A DNA stretch of 64,000 nucleotides from Acidobacteriota bacterium (GTDB lineage Bacteria > Acidobacteriota > Vicinamibacteria > Vicinamibacterales > UBA2999), in assembly GCA_947482665.1 (NCBI GenBank), contig CANKJK010000005.1:130674-194673 (forward strand). Direction: 5' to 3'. The position numbers and the translations under genes were made by a program. Below are positions 1-8,465 of this stretch, one piece after another (the stretch's first letter is position 1; the number at the start of each line of letters is the position of its first letter). Under the pieces are notes generated by a model. It did not search any database. It worked only from the letters and a program-made list of their open reading frames with translations, and was not told the DNA's origin.

Positions 1-867
1 GATGGCACTGCTGTCGAGCCAGTAGCGCGAGTCCTGCCCCAGCCGATCCGGCGTCACCTCGCAGAGCTGGTCGAACGGCATGCCCAGGGCCTCGGCGACC
101 TTTTCCACGAGGCCGCGAATCGAGATTGGCAGCGGCGGCCCGGCGTTGTAGACGGTGCCCAGCGGCGCCTTCTCCGAGACCATCAGGATCGCGCGTGCAA
201 GGTCCCTGGCGTGGATGTACGACTTCTCCGCTCGGCCACCACCCTGGAGCGGCAGCTTCTGACCCGTCAAGCCGCACATGACGGCCCGAGGGATGACGCG
301 GTGCAGAAGTTGGCCCGGGCAGTAGGCATTGGACGGCCGGATGATGTTCATCCGGAACTGGAGAACGTTAGCCACGGAGAGCAGGTAGAGATCGAACGCG
401 GCCTTGGACGCCGCATACGGACTCGTGGGGCGGATGGGGTCGTCCTCTTTCATCGGCTTGTCAACCGAGCCGTAGAGCTCGGACGTGCCGATCTGGATGA
501 ACCGCTCCATGTAGTCGCGGGACATCAGCTCCTCGGCCATCTTCACGAGCGCCGTGCCGTTCGTATCGAAGAAGCGCCAGGACTTCTTCCAGGACACCGC
601 GCCTTCGCCCTGAGCGGCGTAGGACACGATGACAGCCGGCTTTTCCCTGTCAAAGAGCTCGAAGAGGCGGTCCTGTTCGTGCACGAGATGAATCTGGTGG
701 TACTCGTAGCGCGGATCGCCCTTGCCGATGTTCAGAGAGAACGGTTCCGACTTCGGAGGGTTGCGGCCGACCGCAATCACCTTGAGGGGCTCGGCGTGAT
801 CGAGCAGGTACTTCGAGGTGTGGAGGCCGAAGGAACCGCCTCCTCCCAATACGACGTAGGTTTTCAT
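1..867 (-). CDS. NAD-dependent epimerase/dehydratase, 3'-truncated by window edge
   Basis: Extended SDR family enzyme, probably acting on a nucleotide-activated hexose or related sugar in the cytoplasm. The 289 visible codons begin with a Rossmann glycine motif (GGGGSFG, about residues 8-14), then a TSELYG stretch and the SPYAASK segment carrying the YxxxK catalytic pair, and later a substrate-loop region. The C-terminus lies beyond base 1. The ATG at 867-865 overlaps the TGA of the upstream glycosyltransferase (ATGA), which fixes the start and implies translational coupling. It is the last visible gene of the long surface-sugar operon. The exact sugar cannot be told from sequence; GDP-mannose dehydratase-like and UDP-hexose epimerase-like functions are both possible. 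Confidence 0.85.
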   Translation of the reverse strand, partial: MKTYVVLGGGGSFGLHTSKYLLDHAEPLKVIAVGRNPPKSEPFSLNIGKGDPRYEYHQIHLVHEQDRLFELFDREKPAVIVSYAAQGEGAVSWKKSWRFFDTNGTALVKMAEELMSRDYMERFIQIGTSELYGSVDKPMKEDDPIRPTSPYAASKAAFDLYLLSVANVLQFRMNIIRPSNAYCPGQLLHRVIPRAVMCGLTGQKLPLQGGGRAEKSYIHARDLARAILMVSEKAPLGTVYNAGPPLPISIRGLVEKVAEALGMPFDQLCEVTPDRLGQDSRYWLDSSAI

Positions 868-2528
868 AGGTCTCCGATTCCGTGAAGGGTCTTGATGCCA
901 GCCGCGCCGACCGCTGCTGGCGCGTGGTCCACATACTTGCAGGTCGCCCGGCTCCTGCACCAGGTGAGCTCACAGTTGCTCAGCACCCGCTCCCGCAGGC
1001 GCCGGTCAAAATCATCGAACACGAAATCGATGTCCCCGAACCGGAGAGCGTTGGCCGCCCGCACAATCTCATCCTGATAGATGAACGCCGACTCGGAAAA
1101 ATAGATATTCAGGAAGTGCTCGACCTGCCAGCCGTACTTCGCCTCAAAGGCCGGCAGCGTCTGGTGTACCTCGGCCACGGCCGCGCGCCTGGCAGGATCC
1201 ACCGAACGCGTATCAGAACTGGCCAGGTGAATCAGTGGCGGATTGTTCAGGAACAGCATCCACTGCCGGTTGCTGACGCAGTAGTGCTGCAGCTCCAGAT
1301 CGAATCCATACGGGATGTCCTCGTTGAATCCGCCGAGGGCACGCCACAATCGAATGGGGAACGAGGCGGCGACCGAGAAGCGCCCAGTCATGAACCTCGC
1401 GTCGGGAACCCAGTCGTTCCACGGATCGCGCGACAGGCCGAAGCGCCACTGTCCACCCTGGACCTGTGAATCCTGAACCCGATCATCCTTCAGGCCGGCC
1501 ACGTCCCGCATGGCCGTGAGAATCCATTGGAGATGGGCATACTCGCCCCTGGTGAACAGCTCGGAGAGCGCCGTGTCCAGCTTGTGCTTGAACTGAATGT
1601 AGCCGAGGTTGATCAGGCCAACCTTGCCGTCGGCAAACGTGTCGGCCCAGGCGGTGTCGAAGGCACGGAACCACTGCGGGGGCCACAGAACATCGTTGTG
1701 CACAAAGGCCACCACGTCCGTGTCGGCCGCGAGGGTCGCGATGCCTTCGTTCATGGCCGCAGCTGAGCCGGTCCAGCGGGTGCGCTTGATGTAGGTGACT
1801 GGCAGCGTCTCGCAAAACGCGCGGCAGGTGGCCTCGGGTTCATACCCGTCCTCTACCACGACGATCCGTCCCGGGTAGTCGCTCTCGACCAGCGACCGGA
1901 GTGACGCTCGGAATACCGGCGTGTCGAACATCGTCAGCATGACGATGCCGTACCGGAGCGATGGCGCGCCCTTGGCGATTGCCACCTGGATTGTCTCTGC
2001 CTGGCCGGCACCCTCCCGAAGGAGCGCGGCGGCCTTCTTCTCGCCGAACAGCTCGAGCTGGTGCGCCAGCCACCACCGGGCCTGTCCCGAGGGCAGACCG
2101 GATGACACCCGGCCCACGAGCAGGTCGAGCGCCTCGCGGTCCCGCCGCATCAATCGGAGCAACAGGGCCAGGCGGATGACGACATCGTCCGTCTCACTCG
2201 ACGTGAGATAGCCTGCAAAGGGTCCCGTCGGACCGACACGACCGGCGCTGCCACGGCTCTTCGCTGGTGGTGCCCAGCCCTTGAGCCCGATAGCGGCCAG
2301 ACGAATTGCCCGCAGCAGCCACGGGGCCTGCGGGACCGCACCACCGGCCCCCTTCTTCTTTGCCCGTTCAAGCAGCGCACGTACGAGGCGGAGACGCTGT
2401 GCGCGCCCCCTGAACTTGACCGGCTTGGGCAGGCCCGTCATGTCCTTGATATCCGCCGCGAATTGCGCACGGCCGATGGCGTCGGCTACGCGCGGATCCA
2501 GAACCGGGCGGGCTGCCCTGGCCGTCAC
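864..2528 (-). CDS. GT2-like glycosyltransferase with N-terminal helical region (paralog of next gene upstream)
   Basis: Predicted 554-residue cytoplasmic glycosyltransferase of GT-A/family-2 type. Roughly residues 1-180 are a charged helical region; the GT-A core follows (RYGIVMLTMFD, then IVVVEDGYE). In the position of the usual DxD is a VHNDVLWP segment, so the metal-binding motif is atypical. A conserved tail motif NCELTWCRSRATC (C-x4-C-x5-C) lies about 35 residues from the C-terminus. The GTG start at 2528-2526 overlaps the TGA of the upstream gene (GTGA). It is clearly homologous to its upstream neighbour along its whole length, so the two arose by tandem duplication. Likely role: adding successive residues of the surface glycan made by this operon. 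Acceptor and donor are unknown. Confidence 0.8.
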   Translation of the reverse strand: MTARAARPVLDPRVADAIGRAQFAADIKDMTGLPKPVKFRGRAQRLRLVRALLERAKKKGAGGAVPQAPWLLRAIRLAAIGLKGWAPPAKSRGSAGRVGPTGPFAGYLTSSETDDVVIRLALLLRLMRRDREALDLLVGRVSSGLPSGQARWWLAHQLELFGEKKAAALLREGAGQAETIQVAIAKGAPSLRYGIVMLTMFDTPVFRASLRSLVESDYPGRIVVVEDGYEPEATCRAFCETLPVTYIKRTRWTGSAAAMNEGIATLAADTDVVAFVHNDVLWPPQWFRAFDTAWADTFADGKVGLINLGYIQFKHKLDTALSELFTRGEYAHLQWILTAMRDVAGLKDDRVQDSQVQGGQWRFGLSRDPWNDWVPDARFMTGRFSVAASFPIRLWRALGGFNEDIPYGFDLELQHYCVSNRQWMLFLNNPPLIHLASSDTRSVDPARRAAVAEVHQTLPAFEAKYGWQVEHFLNIYFSESAFIYQDEIVRAANALRFGDIDFVFDDFDRRLRERVLSNCELTWCRSRATCKYVDHAPAAVGAAGIKTLHGIGDL

Positions 2529-4153
2529 GCCGGCACCTGCACATATGGGCACTGCGCGCGGCTTCGGCACCAGGTGAGCTCGCAGTTGCCAAGGTGCCGG
2601 GTGGCGAGCCGCCGGGAAAAATCGTCGAACACGAAGTCGATATCGGCAAATTGACCGGTGTTCGCGGCCCTGAGGATCGCGTCGCGGTGTACGACCGTCG
2701 TCTCTGAGAAGTACAGATTGAGGAAGTGCTCGATGTGCCAACCGAATCGCTGATGAAAGCCGTCGTAGGTTGACGTCAGGAATCGCGTACCGGCCTCGGC
2801 TGTCTTCTCAGCGGAGATCGCTTCCGTGTCAGAGCTCTTCAAGTGCAGCAGTGGCGGATTGTCGACAAAGAACGCCCAGCGACGTTTCGTCAGGTTGTGA
2901 TGCAGCAGCTGCAGGTCGAAGGCGTAGACCAGGCCGGGATCGAAGCCACCGAGTTCACGCCAGACGTGAATCGGAAACGACGCACCCACCGAGTACCGGC
3001 CCGTCATCTGACGCAGTTCGGCAGTCCAGTCAATCCAGGGGTCGCGACCGAGGCCGAACGGGGACTCACCAGGCCGTGCCTGCACCTCCTGCACGCGGTC
3101 CATCAACCTGGGGACCTCCCTCATCGCCCTGAGCACCCAGGTCATGTCGTCGTACCGTCCGCGGACAAAGAGTTCCTTGATCGTCGGGTCGAGCCAACCG
3201 GAGCACTGCAGATAGCTCAGATTAAGAAGGCTGACCTTGTCGGACGCCCAGACACGCTCCCACGCACGATCGAGATCAACGTGCCAGCGGCCGGGCCAGA
3301 GCACGTCGTTGTGACTGGAGATCGCAATGTCCGTCCCGGGCGGGAGGTGCCTGATACCAAGATTGAGACTGGCCGCACACCCTTCCCACTTCGGGTTCTT
3401 GACGTACGTGACGCCGATGGATTCGCAGAACGCCTTGCACGCAGTCTCGGACTCCACGCCGTCCTCGACCACCACGATCGCACCGTTGAAGTCGCTCTGC
3501 GTCAGGCTCCGCAGGGACGCCCGGAAGACCTCCGTGTCGAACATGGTCATGACGACCATGCCGTACCTGAGTCTGGTCTGCAGACGCGGCGCCGGGCGGA
3601 CCTCCGTGATCGCGCCGTCCAGAACCGGGAGCTGTGCGGCGGCCTTCTGCTCACCGATCTCGCGCAGCCAGAGGCCAAGCAGGTGGGCCGCCCACGGACT
3701 CGGATGGACACTTCCGAGACGGGCCATCAGCAGACGGGCGGCCTGGGCACGGTGCCCCATGACGCGGAGGAGGACGCCCAGCCGGAGCGTCTGGTCCTCC
3801 TTCGAAGACGAGGTCGCATAGGCGGCCACCTCACGGAGGCGCCTGGCGTGCATTCCGGCTCGTTCCACCGCGAGGCGCCAGGCGTCGAGGGGGGTGCGCC
3901 AGAACGACTTCGTCAGCCGCCGCAAGCCGACGATGAGCGTGAGATAACTGCGCAGGAGCGCGCGGGGTGACGCCGTTCCCTCGCCGGCCTTCCAGTCGGC
4001 CTCGGCTGCCGCCACCAGCGCGCGGGCCCGGGCGACGGTCTCTGCCTTCCGGATCTTCGGAGCCTTCCGCAGGCCCGCCATTTCCTGCACGGTAAAACAC
4101 AGCACGAGGCGCTCGAGCGCCTCATGCAGGCCCGAGGACTTAGATTTGCCCAA
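2525..4153 (-). CDS. GT2-like glycosyltransferase, tandem paralog
   Basis: Predicted 542-residue glycosyltransferase with the same architecture as the gene downstream: helical N-terminal region, GT-A core (RYGMVVMTMFD, IVVVEDGVE), an SSHNDVLWP motif where DxD is expected, and a C-terminal NCELTWCRSRAQC motif just before the end. The start is uncertain: the only plausible codon near the upstream stop is TTG at 4153-4151, which overlaps that gene by 14 bases and gives an N-terminus matching the paralog in length. An ATG at 4246 is in frame but would overlap the upstream gene by over 100 bases. No clear Shine-Dalgarno precedes the TTG. Function inferred: second transferase for the operon's glycan. 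Confidence 0.75.
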   Translation of the reverse strand: MGKSKSSGLHEALERLVLCFTVQEMAGLRKAPKIRKAETVARARALVAAAEADWKAGEGTASPRALLRSYLTLIVGLRRLTKSFWRTPLDAWRLAVERAGMHARRLREVAAYATSSSKEDQTLRLGVLLRVMGHRAQAARLLMARLGSVHPSPWAAHLLGLWLREIGEQKAAAQLPVLDGAITEVRPAPRLQTRLRYGMVVMTMFDTEVFRASLRSLTQSDFNGAIVVVEDGVESETACKAFCESIGVTYVKNPKWEGCAASLNLGIRHLPPGTDIAISSHNDVLWPGRWHVDLDRAWERVWASDKVSLLNLSYLQCSGWLDPTIKELFVRGRYDDMTWVLRAMREVPRLMDRVQEVQARPGESPFGLGRDPWIDWTAELRQMTGRYSVGASFPIHVWRELGGFDPGLVYAFDLQLLHHNLTKRRWAFFVDNPPLLHLKSSDTEAISAEKTAEAGTRFLTSTYDGFHQRFGWHIEHFLNLYFSETTVVHRDAILRAANTGQFADIDFVFDDFSRRLATRHLGNCELTWCRSRAQCPYVQVPA

Positions 4154-5084
4154 GGTAGATGTAGCCGGTACCCGCGTTGTGGCGGGCCCGGCTTGAGCGG
4201 AACTTCTCCCAGTTGAACTTGCCCGCCCGGTACCGGTCGACCGCATACGCCCATTCGCAGCGCGCCCGGCGTACGGCCTCCCGCAGCGCCGGCAATGCGG
4301 GTCTGGCGCCCTTGAGCATCGGCCGCTTGGAGCGCAGCATCAGACCGCGTTGCGCGGCGAACGCCTCCCGCAGGTGCGGCGGCCGGTAGGTGTACTCGAC
4401 CGGCACGGCATCGTAGGTGCTGTCTTCGGCCTTCTCGGCCAGGCACGCCACCATCTGGTTCCTGGCGCTGTTCAGCTGCTTCGTACGCGCATCCGGCAGG
4501 AAGAACATGTCGAACGGATCGTGGGTGCCCGCCCCCGTGCCCCGCAGGAGGTGGATCCGACAGTCCGCGAACTTGTTGACGACGTAATAGTCGTAGAACA
4601 GGTCCGGGCCGAAGCTGACGTAGGCAGCCCCAATGTAGCCGGAGGCCGCGTTGTAGTGGAACACCCGACCGCCTGGACGCAACATGCGAATCACGTTCTG
4701 GAAGGCGGTCCCCAGTTGCACGAGGTGATCGAAGGTCCCGCCGTCGAGAATGAAATCGAACTTGCCCTCGAGCCTCTTGGGAATCGGGGTATTGAGGTCA
4801 TGGATGACGGTGCCACCATATCCTTCGACCACGTCAAGGGAATCCAACCTGACCTTCGGGAACTTCGAGAAGAAGTACGCGTCGCTGACGACGGCTTCGT
4901 CACTGCCAGACTTCCGCCACGCGTCCAGCGCCTCGGCTGCCGCCTGCGGTGTCTTCGCAAACATGGCGTCCACTTCGCCCTTGTTGAGCGCCACCTGCTG
5001 GGGGCCAAGACAGAGCACGCGGCCCTTGATCGGGCGATGGGCATGCTCCTGGAGCAGCATCCGGGCAATAGTCGGCAGAATCAT
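4140..5084 (-). CDS. SAM-dependent methyltransferase-like protein
   Basis: A 314-residue cytoplasmic protein with a class I methyltransferase-like Rossmann layout. The first strand reads GRVLCLGPQQV, a degenerate form of the SAM-binding glycine motif; later parts look more typical, with FDFILDGGTFDHL and MLRPGGRVFHY. The degenerate first motif makes SAM binding likely rather than certain. It starts 3 bases after the stop of the TPP enzyme gene, and its 3' end overlaps the probable start of the next glycosyltransferase, so it is co-transcribed with both. Within this operon it could O- or C-methylate the sugar or the growing glycan. Alternative: a non-catalytic methyltransferase-fold partner. 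Confidence 0.65.
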   Translation of the reverse strand: MILPTIARMLLQEHAHRPIKGRVLCLGPQQVALNKGEVDAMFAKTPQAAAEALDAWRKSGSDEAVVSDAYFFSKFPKVRLDSLDVVEGYGGTVIHDLNTPIPKRLEGKFDFILDGGTFDHLVQLGTAFQNVIRMLRPGGRVFHYNAASGYIGAAYVSFGPDLFYDYYVVNKFADCRIHLLRGTGAGTHDPFDMFFLPDARTKQLNSARNQMVACLAEKAEDSTYDAVPVEYTYRPPHLREAFAAQRGLMLRSKRPMLKGARPALPALREAVRRARCEWAYAVDRYRAGKFNWEKFRSSRARHNAGTGYIYLGQI

Positions 5085-5087
5085 GGC

Positions 5088-6917
5088 TTAGGCCTTACCT
5101 TCATCTGGAATGCCGGAGCCAGCGGATGGCGACTCGTGGTCCATCCGTGAGGCTGCCGTGGGTTCGACAATCATGTTGGCGAAGAACTCCGCGCGGGGCA
5201 GGAGCGGCTCACCGTCCTCGATCGGGCGGCCGAACTTCACCTGCGGCACCACTCGATGGGATGGATGGATCTCGACATTGACGAACACCGGACCCTCGAC
5301 GGCATAGGCACGCCGAATCTGGGCTTCGGCGTCTTCGTTCCGCTCGATCGTGATGGTCGGCAGTCCGTAGGCCTCGGCCACCTTGACGAAGTCAGGGAAG
5401 GCGAGGCCGCCCTCGACCGTCGTCGCGGCGTAGCGGCCCTCAAGCCACTGCTCCTGCGTCTGCTGCACCATGCTGTAGCCGTGATTGTTGATGAGGAAGA
5501 TCCGGATAGGCAACCGGTGACGGACCACCGTGGCCAGTTCCTGGATGTTCATCTGGAGTGACCCGTCGCCCACGACACAGGTCACGGGGGCGCGATCATC
5601 CGCGAAGCACACGCCGATCGCCGCTGGCAGCGCGTAGCCCATCGCCGTGGTATTGAAGGCGTGGTACAGGCGCTGGCGCTCCTTGAACTGGAAGGCCTGG
5701 CAGGTCCACGCGAGGGCGCAGCCGGTATCGAGCACGACATGCTCGCCGGCAGTCGCCACGGCGGCCAGGGCCTCCATGAACACATACGGATTCAGTGTCT
5801 GCTCTGACCGGTACGAAGGCGGGCAAATCGGATAGGCGCGCTTCCACTCCGCGATACGGGCCTTCCACTCGGGCACGTCAAGCCGTGGCACATCTGCCCG
5901 GGCCAGCAGGCCCCGGATGAACGCGCCTGCGTCGGCGTGGATGGTCAGGTCGACCGACATGCCGAAGGTCGGGAGCTTCCCGAGTTCCGCCGGGTCGATG
6001 TCGACCACGATCTTCTTTGCCCCTCGGGCAAAGTCCGAATACGGGCTTCCCGCTTCACGCGTGTCGAGACGTGCGCCGATGGCCAGCACGAGGTCCGCGT
6101 TCTGCAGCGTGTAGTTCGCGTAGCGCGTGCCGTGGGTGCCAAACGGCCCGACCACGAGCGGGTGGGACGACGGCAGCAGATCGAGCGCGGGCCAGGTGGG
6201 CAGCACTGGAATGCCGAGCCGCTCGACGAGCGTGACGATGTCCTGTTCCGCGCCCGACAGCCGGATACCCCATCCGAGGACGGCGACCGGGCGCCTGGCC
6301 GCCTTCAGGTAACCGACGAGCGCATCGAGGTCGGCGGCCGTGGGCGCCGGCACCGGCTGCGGCTGCTCGGGTTCGAACCCCGGGAGGACGGCCGGGTCGA
6401 TGTCCATGCGCTGCAGATCGTCCGGAATATCGACCAGCACCGGTCCCGGGCGCCCGTGCCGCGCGATGTAGAGCGCCTTCTCGAGTTCGTAGCGGATCTG
6501 CTTCCAGTCGGTCACCATCACGGCGTATTTCGTGACTGGCTTGCACATCTCGACGATCTCGGTCTCCTGGAAGCCCATCTGACGGACGCCGGTGTTCCCC
6601 TTCAGGCGGAAGGTCGTCACCTGCCCCGTCAGGTAGAGCACCGGGACCGAGTCGAACCAGGAGCAGATGATGCCGGTCACCAGATTGGTGGCCCCTGGAC
6701 CGCTGGTGGCCAGCGCGCAGCCGAGGTTTCCGGTGGCGCGCGCATAGCCGTCGGCCGCCATGGCGCCACCCTGTTCATGCTGCGGGCAGACGAACTCGAT
6801 GCCGGGCATTCGGCCCACCGAGTCGATCAGGTGGAGCGAGGCTCCGCCCGTGACCGCGAAGACATGGCGGATGCCATGCTTGGCCAGCGTGGTAGCGACG
6901 AAGTCAGACAGCTTCAC
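5088..6917 (-). CDS. Acetolactate synthase-like thiamine pyrophosphate enzyme
   Basis: A 609-residue TPP enzyme of the acetolactate synthase/pyruvate oxidase/YerE superfamily. The N-terminal PYR domain has the catalytic glutamate in CPQHEQGGAMAADGYAR (Glu48); a central Rossmann domain follows; the C-terminal PP domain carries the VVGDGSLQMN...NN TPP/Mg motif. The start is GTG at 6917, preceded at 5-7 bases by a strong AAGGAG, so longer upstream readings are rejected. The operon has no small regulatory subunit of acetolactate synthase, no ilvC and no other branched-chain amino acid gene, so amino acid synthesis is unlikely. Known relatives in sugar clusters (YerE type) transfer a two-carbon unit to a keto sugar; this role is inferred here from context only. 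Confidence 0.85.
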   Translation of the reverse strand: MKLSDFVATTLAKHGIRHVFAVTGGASLHLIDSVGRMPGIEFVCPQHEQGGAMAADGYARATGNLGCALATSGPGATNLVTGIICSWFDSVPVLYLTGQVTTFRLKGNTGVRQMGFQETEIVEMCKPVTKYAVMVTDWKQIRYELEKALYIARHGRPGPVLVDIPDDLQRMDIDPAVLPGFEPEQPQPVPAPTAADLDALVGYLKAARRPVAVLGWGIRLSGAEQDIVTLVERLGIPVLPTWPALDLLPSSHPLVVGPFGTHGTRYANYTLQNADLVLAIGARLDTREAGSPYSDFARGAKKIVVDIDPAELGKLPTFGMSVDLTIHADAGAFIRGLLARADVPRLDVPEWKARIAEWKRAYPICPPSYRSEQTLNPYVFMEALAAVATAGEHVVLDTGCALAWTCQAFQFKERQRLYHAFNTTAMGYALPAAIGVCFADDRAPVTCVVGDGSLQMNIQELATVVRHRLPIRIFLINNHGYSMVQQTQEQWLEGRYAATTVEGGLAFPDFVKVAEAYGLPTITIERNEDAEAQIRRAYAVEGPVFVNVEIHPSHRVVPQVKFGRPIEDGEPLLPRAEFFANMIVEPTAASRMDHESPSAGSGIPDEGKA

Positions 6918-6942
6918 GAGATGCTCCTTGAAAGGACGGGTG

Positions 6943-7626
6943 TCACCGCTGCTTCCGGCCACACGCGACGGACCAGATGTAGTGGGACATGGGCGCATAG
7001 CCCGTGTGTACGACTTCGTCGTTCATGCCGAACATGAAGACGTTTTCGAAGTAGCGCTCCATGAGTTCACGGAGAGACTTCATGCTCTTGAGGTTGATGT
7101 GCTGGACCAAGCTCCGCGGACTGGCGTGCGCCGACGCCGTGACGTTCGGCGTGCCCGTAATCATCACGCCGCCCGGCTTGACACACCGGACGATGTTCTC
7201 GATGAACGCCTGTTCCTTCTCCGGCTCCAGATGCTCGATCACGTCGATGGAGTACACGGCATCGGCATCGACGGCTGGCGAGTGTTCGTTCAGGTCGATG
7301 TGCATGTACTCGACATTCTTCAGGTGCGGCAACCGGCGCTGGTTTCCGTCAAGCAGCCGCTGATCCCAGTCGAGGCAGACCACGCGACCCACGTGCTGGG
7401 CGACGATCGGCAGGCCGAAGCCATCGCCGGATCCGACCTCCAGTACCGTGCCCTTCCCATCGAGCATCTTGGCCACGAACTTGTACCGGGCCAGCACGAA
7501 CGCCATGTGCTTCGGGTCATGGACGAGGCTGTACGATGTCCAGGGCCCCAGCGTCAACTCCTGCTGGTCGAACTGATATTCGGTGCCTTCCCGGTAGGCG
7601 TCTTCCGCCGACTTTGCGTCGCTCAT
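6943..7626 (-). CDS. Class I SAM-dependent methyltransferase
   Basis: A 227-residue methyltransferase of the Methyltransf_11/UbiG-like type. Motif I is VLEVGSGDGFG, followed by an acidic strand end (VVCLDWD), DAVYSIDVIEHLEPE as motif II and VKPGGVMITGTPN as motif III. The ATG at 7626 is preceded by AAGGAG about 12 bases upstream and starts 4 bases after the stop of the SDR gene. It lies between an SDR and the acetolactate-synthase-like enzyme in the sugar operon, so a small-molecule sugar or nucleotide-sugar substrate is more likely than protein or RNA. The methyl position cannot be predicted. Confidence 0.8.
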   Translation of the reverse strand: MSDAKSAEDAYREGTEYQFDQQELTLGPWTSYSLVHDPKHMAFVLARYKFVAKMLDGKGTVLEVGSGDGFGLPIVAQHVGRVVCLDWDQRLLDGNQRRLPHLKNVEYMHIDLNEHSPAVDADAVYSIDVIEHLEPEKEQAFIENIVRCVKPGGVMITGTPNVTASAHASPRSLVQHINLKSMKSLRELMERYFENVFMFGMNDEVVHTGYAPMSHYIWSVACGRKQR

Positions 7627-7630
7627 CGTG

Positions 7631-8464
7631 TCACTCTGCTCCTTCAGGTACGACGGGCGCTGCCGCCCGCCGCAGCCGGAATGCGTCCGGATGTCCACGC
7701 AACGCCGCCGCCAGCGCCGCGCCTCCCTGTCGCCAGGGGTCATGTACTGCCGCGAGGTTCCGGCCGCCAACGACGGCTCGTCCCTGCGCCACGCACCAGT
7801 TGATGCAGTCGTAGATGTCCCGATAGGTGGCGGCCCCATCGGGTCGTGCATAGAACGCCCGCGTCTTGTCCACGTTCGGCCCGGCGCCCTCGGGGTTGTC
7901 GAACGTCTGCTGATGAATCTTCGTCGGCAGGAAACCCGGACCGATGATGAACGCGTTCAGGTCCGACACCTCGTCGTGCAACAGTTCGCACATCTTGATC
8001 AGGCTGATCTTCGAAACGCAGTACGCGGAGTAGTTCCGGAACGGATTGTTCGTGCCTCCACCGGCGAAGAACGCCGCGTGCGTCTCGTGCCCAGTCCGCC
8101 GATAGGGAAAGAGCGCGTGAAGCACCCGGAGCTGCGCGGTGGAATTGACCACCACCGACGTTTCCCAGGCATCGAAATCCAGCGAGGTCCACGGTCCGAT
8201 GGGGTCGAGGAGCCCAACGGCCGAGATGAATACGTCCCACGGACGCCCCAGGGCCCGATACGCGGTCACCATCGCGGCCACGCTCTCCCGCGACGCGACG
8301 TCGCACGGCAATAGGTGCACGCCCGGCCGGTCCTGGAGGGCGCCTGCCGGACCGAGGGTCCGATACGTGCCGACGACGTCCCAGCCGCTGTCCGCGTACA
8401 TAGCCCCCAGTTCGGCGCCGATATCGGCGCTGATGGACAGGATGAAGACAGTGCCGCGGCTCAC
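7631..8464 (-). CDS. SDR-family oxidoreductase with degenerate cofactor motif
   Basis: A 277-residue classical-SDR-like protein. The catalytic YSAYCVSK (YxxxK) and upstream asparagine/serine regions are present, but the N-terminal cofactor loop reads ILSISADIGAELG instead of the usual TGxxxGIG: only the last glycine remains. The NADPH-adapting TYR segment after the second strand is retained. The GTG start at 8464 lies one base after the stop of the E1 beta gene, so it is coupled to that gene. A reductase acting on the product of the TPP enzymes is plausible; this is inferred from gene order. The last 25 residues are arginine/alanine rich and probably disordered. Confidence 0.75.
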   Translation of the reverse strand: MSRGTVFILSISADIGAELGAMYADSGWDVVGTYRTLGPAGALQDRPGVHLLPCDVASRESVAAMVTAYRALGRPWDVFISAVGLLDPIGPWTSLDFDAWETSVVVNSTAQLRVLHALFPYRRTGHETHAAFFAGGGTNNPFRNYSAYCVSKISLIKMCELLHDEVSDLNAFIIGPGFLPTKIHQQTFDNPEGAGPNVDKTRAFYARPDGAATYRDIYDCINWCVAQGRAVVGGRNLAAVHDPWRQGGAALAAALRGHPDAFRLRRAAAPVVPEGAE

Positions 8465-8465
8465 T

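Noticed and set aside
5937-7037. Long plus-strand open frame antisense to the TPP enzyme gene
   Set aside because: The minus-strand frame encodes a full acetolactate-synthase-like enzyme with a strong ribosome site; the antisense frame is Arg/His rich with no family motif, as usual in GC-rich DNA.
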